A DNA stretch of 64,000 nt. Source: Bosea sp. BIWAKO-01. Lineage in GTDB: Bacteria > Pseudomonadota > Alphaproteobacteria > Rhizobiales > Beijerinckiaceae. The stretch is taken from contig NZ_BCQA01000002.1 of assembly GCF_001748145.1 (NCBI RefSeq), positions 303,501 through 367,500 of the forward strand, written 5' to 3'. A model generated the notes under the pieces. It made no database searches and had not been told where the DNA came from. It saw only the letters and a list, made by a program, of their open reading frames with translations. Made by a program: the position numbers and the translations under genes. Of the stretch, positions 1-8,275 are shown piece by piece. Positions within the stretch are counted from its first letter, which is position 1, and every line of letters starts with the position of its first letter.

Positions 1-1
1 C

Positions 2-292
2 TGGCAGCCGGCGCTGGCCCTGGCTTATGCGAGGGCGGCCGCTGGCGCGATCGACCTGGCCGGGGAGCTGGCGCGCCGCTCTGATTCCCTCCAGGCCGCG
101 GCGCCCAAACTGCGCGCGAAAGGGGCGGGGGCGGTGATTGCCGCTTTCCTGAACGATGACGCGTTGGCGGGTTCGGCCAAAATCGGCGGCATTTCGGATC
201 GCGGCTTGCGCCGTCTGTTCGATCGGCTTGTGTCGCTCGGCGCACTGCGCGAATTGTCGGGCCGGCCGAGCTTTCGCATTTATGGGCTGTGA
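2..292 (+). CDS. DUF1403 family protein, C-terminal part (runs off the window start)
   Basis: An open frame enters at the left edge and stops at 290-292. About 96 residues are visible, rich in Ala and Leu. They end in a compact segment (GGISDRGLRRLFDRLV, then a short beta-like tail ending FRIYGL) that looks like a small winged-helix fold. I recognise it as the end of the DUF1403 family, a protein of unknown function that in Rhizobiales accessory DNA is often found next to scpB. The scpB start lies 3 bp downstream, so the two are almost certainly co-transcribed. The function is unknown; a role with ScpB in DNA maintenance is only an inference from the pairing. Confidence 0.7.
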   Translation, partial: WQPALALAYARAAAGAIDLAGELARRSDSLQAAAPKLRAKGAGAVIAAFLNDDALAGSAKIGGISDRGLRRLFDRLVSLGALRELSGRPSFRIYGL

Positions 293-295
293 GCC

Positions 296-997
296 ATGGC
301 ACGTCGCCCCAAACCGGAGGTTGCGCTCGACACCGAACTGGCCGAGCTGCCGCCCGAACTGCGCTGGCGCGAATGGATGGGCAGGGTCGAGGCCGTGATC
401 TTTGCCGCGCCCGGGCCGGTCTCGCGCGAGGTGCTGGCGCAGGTTGTCGGGCGCGACTGTGCGATCGATCTCATCATCGCCGACATCCGCGAGGAATTGC
501 GCGGCCGACCCTACGACCTGGTCGCCGTCGCCGGCGGCTGGCAGCACCGGACGCGGGGCGCCTTTGCGCCGGCCGTGCGGGTGGCTTCGGGAGCGCCGCA
601 AGCGGCCGCCAGCCTGTCACAGACCGAGATGCTGTTCCTGTCCGGCATCGCCTATCTGCAGCCGATCACCCGCAGCGAGCTCGGCAAGGTCTTTGGCAAG
701 GAAATGAGCCGCGACATCGTCGCGGCGCTGAAGCGCGCCGGCGTCATCACGGCCGGGCCGCGCAGCCCCGAGCCTGGGGCACCCTATACCTACGTGACGA
801 CCGAGACATTCCTGTCGGTGTTTGGTCTCGCCAGTCTGCGCGACCTGCCTGATCTCGAAAAGCTCGAGGATGCCGGCCTGCTGACGAAGGATACGGTGCT
901 GGCCGAGGAGATCCCGATCGGCGGCGGCGATGAGGGAGAGGTCGACGCAGAAGGCGACGGCCTCGCCAATAATGATCTGGACGCGACGGGGAACTGA
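296..997 (+). CDS. scpB: SMC-Scp complex subunit ScpB (accessory copy)
   Basis: A 233-residue winged-helix protein of the ScpB (segregation and condensation protein B) family, which bridges the kleisin ScpA on SMC in chromosome organisation. Visible family signatures are the first winged-helix start (WMGRVEAVIFAAPGPVSREVLA, split here as WMGRVEAVIFA and PVSREVL) and the conserved LSGIAYLQPITRSELGKVFG block near residue 125. A 'FGLASLRDLPDLEKLED' block lies near residue 180. The last 50 residues are acidic. It sits 3 bp after the DUF1403 gene. No smc or scpA is in the window, so this may be a plasmid or island version acting alone or with the DUF1403 protein. Parts of the same gene recur near 50.1 and 54.7 kb. 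Confidence 0.9.
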   Translation: MARRPKPEVALDTELAELPPELRWREWMGRVEAVIFAAPGPVSREVLAQVVGRDCAIDLIIADIREELRGRPYDLVAVAGGWQHRTRGAFAPAVRVASGAPQAAASLSQTEMLFLSGIAYLQPITRSELGKVFGKEMSRDIVAALKRAGVITAGPRSPEPGAPYTYVTTETFLSVFGLASLRDLPDLEKLEDAGLLTKDTVLAEEIPIGGGDEGEVDAEGDGLANNDLDATGN

Positions 998-1061
998 GCC
1001 TCGGCTCTGAGCCGAGATCATCTCGGCGATTCCGCCCGGCCCTCGCATTCAATTGGAGGAG

Positions 1062-1213
1062 TCACTCGGCGCGAAGATTCTCGGCTGACGCTTTGCCCGA
1101 CCGCCTGTCCGGCACGAGTTCGTAGGAAATCTTTTGTCTTTCGCGCAGGTCGCGCATGCCCGCTCGTTCGGCCGCGCTGATATGAACGAGGGCGTCTTGG
1201 TCGCCATCATCCG
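1062..1213 (-). pseudogene. cspA-type cold-shock gene, 3' fragment
   Basis: The minus strand encodes the last 50 or so residues of a cold-shock protein, ending in a conserved [19 protein letters not shown] tail with stop at 1062. It matches the complete csp gene at 50234-50443 closely, in the same position relative to the scpB 3' end. The match ends abruptly at about 1213, within the conserved FGFI region, so the RNP1-containing N-terminal part and start codon are missing. This is a truncated, non-functional copy created by the event that joined it to the araC fragment to its right. Confidence 0.8.
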
Positions 1214-1225
1214 AGGCGCAGCACC

Positions 1226-1521
1226 GAGCTTCTCGCGGCAAATCTCGACGGTTCGGTCGCGCTCAAATCACTGGCCGACGCTTGCGGCTTGTCGACCAGT
1301 TACTTCTGGCGGCCTTCCGCACCTCGACCGGCCTCGCACCTTTCCAATGGCTGCCGCACCGGCGTGTCGAGGCGGCCACGGACCTCTTGCGGCAGCCGCG
1401 CCATTCCCTTCGCGAGATCGCACTCGCTTGCGGCTTTTTCGACCAAAGCCACGTCACCAAAGTGTTCACCCGGATCGTCGGCACCAGTCCCGGCGCCTGG
1501 CAATGCAATCTCGACGAGTAA
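1226..1521 (+). pseudogene. AraC-family DNA-binding domain, truncated and frameshifted
   Basis: The + strand encodes the double helix-turn-helix of an AraC-family regulator: first 'SLADACGLSTSYF', then 'RAFRTSTGLAPFQWL', then 'LREIALACGFFDQSHVTKVF' split across the second helix-turn-helix. The frame changes by one base at about 1309-1312, where restoring one G (CGG GCC TTC) rejoins the family sequence. There is no sensor domain or start: the 5' side abuts the broken csp copy at 1213-1226. It is a remnant, stopping at 1519-1521. Confidence 0.8.
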
Positions 1522-1936
1522 AGCCGAATCCGCGACGGATAGACATCGCAGCCGCGTCCGCGAATCCGAGCGCGGCGGAGAGTTCTCCGTCGGGCGGAAT
1601 GCGACCCGCCACTGCATGGAAAGCTCCCCGCAACAAGGGGCAGGTCGACCGGGCTAGGAGAAACGACGCCATCGGCGGCAAGGCGGCAAGGCGGCAGAAA
1701 GGCAGGCACGTCGGCCGGGTCGGATGCAAAAAACCCGGCTGAATGATCTGCGCCAGTTCGATATCCGGCATATCCGGGGCTGGCGCGGGGACAATGTCAT
1801 TCCCTGGTCAGGCTTGTTGATCCCGCTGCCTTGGCACATTTCGTTGTGTGTGGTCTCCTGCCCCTTGTGGAAGTATGCTCTTGGGGAGGCGTGGACGAGC
1901 TTTCATTCACGAGGCATTTTTCCATAGTAGGTTTCC
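1522..1936. other. Intergenic, no gene recognised
   Basis: This 415-bp stretch holds no frame I can assign. A 7-bp inverted repeat (GCCGGGT at 1714-1720 and ACCCGGC at 1733-1739) has an A-rich loop and could be a weak hairpin. Short tandem GGCGGCAAG repeats lie near 1673-1695. Confidence 0.4.
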
Positions 1937-2143
1937 ATGTCAGGCCATGCGATCCACATCAAGATCGACGGAAGAACCTATTCGGGGACCTTCAAAGTTG
2001 ACCGAAAGATGCTGATCGTCACAACAACCTACGGCAGCAAATCCGCCGAAACGAACCCGCGGGTGGCACATGAGACCCTTGCTCACCAACTCCTTCAGGA
2101 ACTTGTCCAGCAGGAAAAGTCGCGCAAGGGCTCGACGCTCTGA
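1937..2143 (+). CDS. Small conserved-looking hypothetical protein (68 aa)
   Basis: A 68-residue frame with balanced composition: a predicted beta-hairpin (HAIHIKIDGRTYSGTFKV, a pattern of alternating hydrophobics), a second strand (MLIVTTTYGSK) and a C-terminal amphipathic helix (AHETLAHQLLQELVQQEK). No membrane segment or signal peptide is visible. The upstream spacing lacks a strong ribosome site, so the start at 1937 is tentative. It stands alone between a remnant and the IS6 element. The function is unknown; codon use is compatible with a real gene. Confidence 0.5.
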   Translation: MSGHAIHIKIDGRTYSGTFKVDRKMLIVTTTYGSKSAETNPRVAHETLAHQLLQELVQQEKSRKGSTL

Positions 2144-2219
2144 CGAAAGGCGTGCGCTCGGCATTGTCACTGGAATGGTGCGATCCGAGCCTGCCACGGT
2201 AGGCTAGGGGGATGCAGCC

Positions 2220-3033
2220 GGGTGTTGTCACGTTAACTGCCGGCGGGCGCCAAGACCTTTGGGCCTGATGACAGGTTCAAGCGGCGACACCGGCCACGGC
2301 ATTCCATTGTGCCATGGCGCGCAGACGATGCAGATGGGTGGCAGCGCGGAGCGACGAGACCGGGGCGGGACGAACAGATTGCGGACGGCGGAGAAGACGG
2401 CGACGAAGCGCTGCAGGCTCCCCGGAGATCGAAAGCCTTGCATCGTCCGCTCGCGCTTTCGGAGCGGCAGGTGTGAGTTCTCGGCGCGGTTGTTGAGGCC
2501 CTTGTGCGCGCGATGCTCGATCGTCGGCATGATCTGGCGCCGGGCAGCGGCATAGGACCCGAGCTTGTCGGTGATCATCCGCCGGGGCGCGGAGCCCTGC
2601 CTCTGGAGAAGGCGTATCAGCAGTCGCCGTGCTGCCTTGGTGTCTCGCCGGGTCTGGACGATCTCATCCAGGATATAGCCGTCCTGATCGACCGCCCGCC
2701 AGAGCCAGTGCTTCTTACCGGCGATGGTGACGACGACTTCGTCGAGATGCCAGAGGTCTCGGCGGCTCGGCCTCTTGCGCTTCAGGCGGCGGGCGTAACC
2801 CCGCCCGAACTTCAAGGCCCAGCGCCGCACCGTCTCGTAGGATACGGCGATGCCGCGCTCCAGCAGCATTTCCTCCACCAGGCGAAGGCTCAAGGGAAAG
2901 CGGAAATACAGCCACACCGCATGGGCGATGATCGCGGGTGGAAACCGATGGCGCTTGTAGCTGATGGTGGGCAGGGTCATGCACGCCCGCCTATACGGCT
3001 TGCCGCCATGCCGGAGTTAACGTGACAACACCC
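2220..3033 (-). mobile_element. IS6-family insertion sequence, complete, 814 bp
   Basis: A 19-bp perfect inverted repeat bounds the element: GGGTGTTGTCACGTTAACT at 2220-2238 and its reverse complement at 3015-3033. The size and the single transposase frame on the minus strand fit the IS6/IS26 family. The family normally makes an 8-bp target duplication, but the 8 bases on each side (2212-2219 and 3034-3041) do not match. The right end lies inside an SDR gene whose missing 3' end is not found on the other side, so a flank has been deleted or recombined. Confidence 0.92.
2228..2980 (-). CDS. IS6-family transposase
   Basis: A 250-residue DDE transposase. The N-terminal segment contains the 'VWLYFRFPLSLRLVEEMLLERG' type helix-turn-helix, the first catalytic Asp lies in WHLDEVVV near residue 80, the second in MITDKLGSY near 138, and the Glu in NRAENSHLP near 170. 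These are the family's DDE residues. The length is slightly over the usual 230-240, and the last codons run into the left inverted repeat. All catalytic residues are present, so the enzyme is probably active in cut-out/cointegrate transposition. Confidence 0.92.
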   Translation of the reverse strand: MTLPTISYKRHRFPPAIIAHAVWLYFRFPLSLRLVEEMLLERGIAVSYETVRRWALKFGRGYARRLKRKRPSRRDLWHLDEVVVTIAGKKHWLWRAVDQDGYILDEIVQTRRDTKAARRLLIRLLQRQGSAPRRMITDKLGSYAAARRQIMPTIEHRAHKGLNNRAENSHLPLRKRERTMQGFRSPGSLQRFVAVFSAVRNLFVPPRSRRSALPPICIVCAPWHNGMPWPVSPLEPVIRPKGLGARRQLT

Positions 3034-3814
3034 GCTTGCCGAAAGGCGCGTCGACCACGCGGACGATTGCGCGGGCGACCTCGGCAGGATCGGCATCGGC
3101 GGGTTCGAGGCTGGCAAGGCCCTTCAGCGCCTTGTCCGCGACGCCGGCATAGGGACCAGCTTCGTACTCCGCCGCGCGGGCTTCGTCGGAGGGCTTGCCA
3201 GAATGGGCGAAATGGTTGGTCCCCTTGGTGAAGGCGCCCGGCACCATGATCGTAGTCTCGATGCCCCAGAGCGCGAGCTCGGTGGAGTAGGACACGGCCA
3301 GCGCATCCATCGCCGCCTTGGCGGCGAAGTAAGGCGACAGGAAGGGCGGCGTACCGCCACGGGTCGAACTCGATCCGACCCAGACCAGCAAGCCTTCGCG
3401 CTGACCTCTCAGATGGGGAAGCGCGGCGCGGTTGACGCGCTGCGCGCCGAGCACGTTCACGTCGTATTGCTGGATGAACTGGTCGGGAGTGAAGGCCTCT
3501 GCCGGTCCGAAGACCATGTGGCCGGCATTGTGGACGACGACATCGAGCCGTCCGGCCTCGCCGAGGAGGTTGGCGACGCCTGCGTCGGCGGAAGCGTCCG
3601 ACTGGACGTCGAGTTCGACCGTGCGCAGATCGACACCTTCCGCCTTGGCCCATTCCGCGACGGCTGCGACCTGCGGCGCGTTGCGCCCCCGTGTCTCGCG
3701 CATCGAGGCGTAGACGGTGTGCCCGGCCTGGGCGAGGGCCCTGGCGGTCATGAGGCCGAAGCCCGACGAGGCGCCGGTGACGAGAATGACTTGCTTGGAC
3801 AGGTTCTTGGGCAT
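3017..3814 (-). pseudogene. Short-chain dehydrogenase, 3' end cut off by the IS6 element
   Basis: A classical SDR with cofactor motif TGASSGFG at the N-terminus, NAG (HNAGHM), Ser (WVGSSS) and the YFAAK catalytic pair (PYFAAKAAMDAL). The start at 3814 (MPKNLSKQ) is favoured over longer frames because the Rossmann strand follows directly. The frame stays intact up to DAPFGKR and then reads four residues of IS6 repeat before a stop at 3017. Relatives continue for about 30-40 more residues, which are lost. The core fold may survive, but the protein is truncated. It is downstream of another SDR in the same direction. Confidence 0.8.
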
Positions 3815-3878
3815 GACGATGGTCCTTGAGTGAACTGGAATTGAGGTCGAAGGTCCCGGTGTTTCGCAGGCGGCGCGA

Positions 3879-4619
3879 TCAGATGATCCCCCCATTGGCC
3901 CGCAGGGTCTGGCCGTTGATCCAGGCGCCGTCCGGTCCTGCGAGGAACGCGACGGCGTCGGCGATATCCCTGGGCTGGCCGAGGCGTTCGAGCGGGGCGA
4001 GCTTGGACAGGCGGTCGATCACCTCCTGCGGCTTGCCGTCGAGAAACAGCTTGGTCGCGGTGGGGCCGGGCGCGACCGCGTTGACGGTGATGTTGCGGCC
4101 GCGCAGCTCCTTGGCGAGGACGCTCGTCATGGCCTCGACAGCGGCCTTGGTCGCGGCATAGACGCCATAACCCGGCTGCAGCATGCCGACGACGCTGGAG
4201 GAGAAGTTCACGATCCGGCCGCCATCGCGCAGCCTCTTGGCCGCTTCGCGCAGGGTGTTGAAGGTGCCCTTCAGGTTGACGGCGATCTGGCGGTCGAACA
4301 GGGCGTCGTCGCTGTCGGCGATGCTCGCCAGGGTCATGATGCCGGCATTGTTGATCAACACGTCGACGCCGCCGAAAGCGGTCTCGGCGCTGTCGAACAT
4401 GCGGCGTACTGCCTCGACATCCGCGATATCGGCCTGGGCGGCGACGGCGCGGCCGCCCGCGGCCTCGATCCGGGCGACGAGCGCCTCGGCCGACGCGGCA
4501 TTGCCGGCATAGTTCACCACCACGGTGAAGCCGTCGCTGGCGAGACGCTCGGCAACCGCCGCCCCGATACCACCGGAAGCGCCCGTCACGATCGCGACCT
4601 TGCTGCTCTGGTTCGTCAT
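3879..4619 (-). CDS. SDR-family oxidoreductase (3-oxoacyl-ACP reductase-like)
   Basis: A 246-residue classical SDR: TGASGGIG nucleotide-binding motif near residue 14, NNAG near 90, catalytic Ser in NFSSSVVG, Tyr and Lys in YGVYAATKAAVEAM, and the C-terminal NGQTLRANGGII. The start at 4619 (MTNQSSK) has a purine-rich ribosome site just upstream; longer frames extend into the promoter region. It is divergent from the broken lysR gene at 4733, the usual arrangement for a LysR regulator and its target. Substrate is not evident; NAD(P)-dependent reduction of a carbonyl is the family reaction. Confidence 0.88.
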   Translation of the reverse strand: MTNQSSKVAIVTGASGGIGAAVAERLASDGFTVVVNYAGNAASAEALVARIEAAGGRAVAAQADIADVEAVRRMFDSAETAFGGVDVLINNAGIMTLASIADSDDALFDRQIAVNLKGTFNTLREAAKRLRDGGRIVNFSSSVVGMLQPGYGVYAATKAAVEAMTSVLAKELRGRNITVNAVAPGPTATKLFLDGKPQEVIDRLSKLAPLERLGQPRDIADAVAFLAGPDGAWINGQTLRANGGII

Positions 4620-4732
4620 GCTCTTTCTCCTTGGCTCACTGCCGGTGTCCGGCGGGTGTGAGGAGAGAATGGACGTTCCCTTGTGTTGGATAATCAGCCA
4701 ATATCCGGCATCACTATTCGAATGAGCGAACA

Positions 4733-5625
4733 ATGGATCGTTTCGATGCCATGCGGGTCTTCACCCGGATCGTGGAGCGCCGCAGCTTCACGCAAGCAGC
4801 CGACGATCTCGGCCTGCCGCGTTCATCGGTGACCGATGCGATCAAAGGGCTGGAGGCGAGGCTTGGGTCCGCCTGCTACAGCGGACAACGCGGCAGGTCA
4901 GCCCAACGCTCGATGGTGAGGCCTATTACCAGCGTTGTCTGGCGCTGATCGCTGATCTCGAGGATGCCGAAGGCGCCTTTGCCGGAGCGAAGCCGAGCGG
5001 CCTCGTCCGGATCGATGTCCATGGCACGCAGGCCCGGCATTTCCTGCTGCCGGGGCTTGGCCGATTTCTGGAGACCTATCCTGGCATCCGCCTGCATATC
5101 GGCGAGGCGCATCAGGCGCTCGACATGGTGCGGGAAGGGTTCGATTGCATCCTGCGGGCAGGGACACTCTCAGACAGCCCGCTGATCCGCCGCAAGCTCG
5201 CGGATCTGGGCCGAGGCACCTTCGCTAGCCCGTCCTACATCGAACGGTTTGGCGAGCCGCGGACGCCGGACGATCTGGAGGACCATCGCATCATTGGCCT
5301 GTTCGCGCCCGACGCGGCCAGCGTCAGTCCGCTGATCTTCACTGATCGCGGCAAGGAGCGGCAGTTGACGCCGCCGGCGGTGGTGACCGTGACCGGGCCC
5401 GAGACCAACGTCGCCTGCGCCTGCCTCGGACTTGGGCTTATCCAGGTTCCGCGCTACCGCGTCGCTCCCGAACTGGCCAGCGGCGCGCTCGTCGAGATCC
5501 TGGCGGACTACCCGCCGACGCCGCTGCCCGTCCACGTCCTTTATTCGCACGCGCGGCAGCTTTCGCCGCGCGTGCGAATCGTCATCGACTGGATGGCCGA
5601 ACAGTTCCGGTCACGAACGGTCTAA
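4733..5625 (+). pseudogene. LysR-family regulator, single-base frameshift
   Basis: The first 45 residues are a LysR helix-turn-helix (FTRIVERRSFTQAADDLGLP, with SSVTDAIKGLEARLG). At about 4867 the frame changes: inserting one G in the GGG run restores 'VRLLQRTTRQVSPTLDGEAY', and the remaining frame continues through the substrate-binding domain to 5625. The total length would be about 298 residues, normal for the family. Either the gene is inactive or the base was lost in sequencing. It is divergent from the SDR pair at 3017-4619 and was probably their regulator. Confidence 0.88.
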
Positions 5626-6027
5626 GGCTTTGCGTGGTGGTCGCGCAGATTACGGCGGCGGAAGGCCTGTACCGAGGACCGAGGCTGCGCTGTTCGACGG
5701 GGTCTCTGCCCTCCACTGAGCAGCGTTGCTGCAAGACTTAGGGGACGACGGCCGTCCGCTTCCAGGCGAGTACCCAATGTCTGCATTTGGCGCTTCACGA
5801 CGAGCTTTTTCTTGCGGTAGCCTCCTTGTCGAAGCCAGCCAGCACCGCATCCGACAAGGCTCCGCCTCAACATCCACCCACTCACGCCAACAGGGCGAAT
5901 TCAACCACCAGACCAAGCTCGCCGCCGGGATATTTGGGGGCAACGTCACTACATTCTTGTGGAGCCGCATTGAGGCGTCAGCGGGCGCCTGCTTCTCGCC
6001 GCAGATGATCGCGGGCCGGAGTCGCCC
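5626..6027. other. Intergenic with a degenerate copy of the dispersed repeat
   Basis: No gene recognised in this 402-bp stretch. Around 5753-5797 a segment (CGTCCGCTTCCAGGCGAG, followed by CAATGTCTGCATTTGGCGC) resembles the core of the dispersed repeat seen more fully at 8.0, 29.1, 35.6 and 47.4 kb, but it is short and diverged. Confidence 0.4.
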
Positions 6028-7815
6028 ATGGATAAGCAAGACAAGGCCTTCGTCCGCGCGGGCAGTCTTCAGGAATTGAAGGCGAAGGGTCGGCTCGTCG
6101 TGCACGGCCCCCATCGCCCGATCCTGGTCGTTCACGACGGCGGGCGCGTCTTCGCCCTCGACAATCGCTGCCCCCATATGGGCTTTCCGCTCGATCGCGG
6201 CAGCGTCGAGGACGGCGTGCTGACCTGCCATTGGCACCACGCCCGCTTCGATCTGGCGAGCGGCTGCACCTTCGACCTGTGGGCGGACGATGTGCCGACC
6301 TGTCCCGTCGAGCTACGCGCGGACGGAGAGATCTGGGTGAGCCCGAGTTTTGGCTATGCCGATCCCGCTGGGCACTGGCGCAGCCGCCTCGAGGATGGTC
6401 TCGCCCACGATCTCAGCCTCATCGTCGCCAAGGCCGTACAGGGGGAACTGGCGGCCGGCGTGCCGCCGCGCGACATCGTGCGGCAGGTTGCGCTGTTCGG
6501 CGCCGCCAACCGCGACGGCTGGGGCATCGGTCTGACGATCCTCACTGCCGTCGGCAACATCTTGCCGGTGTTGGGCGAGGAGGACGTCTGCCTCGCCCTG
6601 TTCCACGGAGCCCGCCGCGTCGCCGCGGACTGCGACGGGCAAGCGCCGCGCCGGGAGCGCGCTCCGCTCGCAAGCCGGCCTGCTCTCGCCACGCTCACGC
6701 GCTGGCTCCGGCGCTGGACGGCCGTGCGCCACCGCGAGGCAGCCGAGCGCACCGTGCTCACCGCCATCGCAGCCGGCGTCGCGCCGAATGCGCTCGCAGA
6801 GCTGCTGGTCGCGGCCGCCACGGATCGCGCCTACGCCGACGGCGGGCATTCGCTCGATTTCATCAACAAGGCCCTCGAATGCCTGGATCTGATCGGCTGG
6901 GAGCACGCAGCCGCCGTACTGCCGACGGTGGTCGGCCAGATGGTGGCGGCACGTGGCGCCGAGGAGGCGACCGCGTGGCGCCAGCCGGCGGATCTCGTCG
7001 CCTTGTGCGCGGAGACCGCCTCCGAGTTGCCGCGCCTATTCGCCGCCGCTCGCGGCGCCTGCCTCTGGGCCAATCATGCGGCCCTGGCCGAAAGCCTGCT
7101 TGGTGATCAGGCAGCCGCGATCATGGATGCGATCAAAACAGCGGTCCGTGCCGGAGCAACGCCCGTCGATCTCGGCCGGTCGCTGGCCTACGCGGCGGCG
7201 CTGCGGGTGGCGCGTTTCGGCAGCGCCAATGAGCACGCCGACTGGGAGACCGCTCACCATGTCTTGACCCACGCCAACGCCATCCACCAGGCGCTCAAAC
7301 GGATCGGCGCCGGGACCGCGGACCATCGCGGCCCTGTCGACGGCGTGCGGGGCATCCTTCACGGGGCGATGGCGCTCTATCTCGCTCGCTATCTCAACGT
7401 GCCGCCTGCGCGCATGCCTGGCGAAGGCGACGACACACTGGATGACCTGCCCGTCGATGCCGCGAAGATCAGAGCAGCCCTGCTCGACGCTTTCGACCGG
7501 CAGCGGCAGGTCGACGCGGCCGGGCGCTTGATTGCGCGCCATCTCACGCGCGGTCACCCGCCCCAGGCGTTGATCGCGACCCTGGCGCACGCCCTGTTAC
7601 GCGAGGACGCGGGCTTCCACGCCTATCAGATGTTCGAGGCGGGCGTTCGGCAGTTCGCCGAGTGGGGCGCTACCGATGAGGGCCGGCGCATTCTGATCGC
7701 CGTCGGCCGCTACCTCGCCGCCCACTCGCCGACCGAGCGCGCCGCCCTGCAGACGGCTGACATCGCGTGCCGGCTTCTGCGCGGCGACCAGCTTCACCAG
7801 GACGCCGAGACGTGA
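6028..7815 (+). CDS. Rieske [2Fe-2S] protein fused to a long helical domain
   Basis: A 595-residue protein. Residues 1-108 form a Rieske ferredoxin-like domain with a complete cluster motif: Cys48-Pro-His50, 16 residues, Cys67-His-Trp-His70. The remaining 480 residues are Ala-rich and mostly helical, with no signal peptide or membrane span. Several His stand in helix-like contexts (near 274, 350, 410/411 and 445). I do not recognise the second domain; it vaguely recalls helical oxygenase-like families of the questin-oxidase type, but that is inference. It stands alone between remnants, so context gives no substrate. The Rieske domain suggests electron delivery to an oxygenase reaction carried out by the tail or a partner. 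Confidence 0.85.
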   Translation: MDKQDKAFVRAGSLQELKAKGRLVVHGPHRPILVVHDGGRVFALDNRCPHMGFPLDRGSVEDGVLTCHWHHARFDLASGCTFDLWADDVPTCPVELRADGEIWVSPSFGYADPAGHWRSRLEDGLAHDLSLIVAKAVQGELAAGVPPRDIVRQVALFGAANRDGWGIGLTILTAVGNILPVLGEEDVCLALFHGARRVAADCDGQAPRRERAPLASRPALATLTRWLRRWTAVRHREAAERTVLTAIAAGVAPNALAELLVAAATDRAYADGGHSLDFINKALECLDLIGWEHAAAVLPTVVGQMVAARGAEEATAWRQPADLVALCAETASELPRLFAAARGACLWANHAALAESLLGDQAAAIMDAIKTAVRAGATPVDLGRSLAYAAALRVARFGSANEHADWETAHHVLTHANAIHQALKRIGAGTADHRGPVDGVRGILHGAMALYLARYLNVPPARMPGEGDDTLDDLPVDAAKIRAALLDAFDRQRQVDAAGRLIARHLTRGHPPQALIATLAHALLREDAGFHAYQMFEAGVRQFAEWGATDEGRRILIAVGRYLAAHSPTERAALQTADIACRLLRGDQLHQDAET

Positions 7816-7857
7816 TGAAGGGCGGCCGCCTGTTGCGCACCAGCCGGCGCGCATCAC

Positions 7858-8008
7858 GCCGCGCGGTAGACCTCGATTCCATCTCTCGCGCGGAAGGGTA
7901 GAATGCGTCGGGGGTGACGAAGTCGCTCACGACATTCACAGAACCGAAGGTCTCGACCGCGATCTCGATGCGCTACATCGCCATGGCATTCTGGACGAAT
8001 TGGCGCAT
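7858..8008 (-). pseudogene. Remnant of a small gene within the dispersed repeat
   Basis: The minus strand begins MRQFVQNAMAM, hits an in-frame TAG as codon 12, then continues RIEIAVETFGSVNVVSDF. The copy at 47236-47370 keeps the same frame (MRQFVQNAMAMKRMEIAVV, then TFSSVNVVNDF) without that stop. Conservation of the frame hints that the repeat carries the 5' end of a small gene, but neither copy looks complete, and the protein is not one I know. Confidence 0.35.
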
Positions 8009-8130
8009 GTGAACGCGTCCGCTTTCGGGCAACTCGCCAATGTCGGCTGATGGCGCATTTTCCCCGGACAACCGACGGGCGTTTGTGGCCCTTAGCCGAC
8101 GTCTGGAACGTCCGCTCTCGGGCAGTTCAG
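7915..8130 (+). repeat. Dispersed repeat, long copy (pairs with 47280-47488)
   Basis: About 210 bp that recurs in the same orientation near 47.3 kb, with long identical stretches such as GAACGCGTCCGCTTTCGGG and AATGTCGGCTGATGGCGCAT. The 8011-8130 core also occurs at 29059-29178 and 35549-35665. The core starts and ends with the same motif in direct orientation (CGTCCGCTTTCGGGCA and CGTCCGCTCTCGGGCA). The rest of the 7816-8275 gap has no recognisable gene. Confidence 0.8.
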
Positions 8131-8275
8131 TTCGGGACCTGGCTGCAGATCCGGATTTGGCCCAAAACGGACGGCATGGACGTCTGCTTCTGACAGAGCG
8201 CAGGCTTTCCACGTAGCTCAGCTCGGCGAATGGCAGAGCGGCCGTTATTGACGCAGCCCAGATATCGAAACGTGA

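Noticed and set aside
25..2200. Many long frames on the opposite strand of real genes
   Set aside because: High GC produces antisense frames; they are Arg/Ala/Pro-rich and lack family signatures.
8205..8260. tRNA-like stretch (GTAGCTCAGCTCGGCG followed by AGAGCGGCC)
   Set aside because: It resembles a D-arm, but no acceptor stem or T-arm (GGTTCGA) follows, so it is not a tRNA gene.
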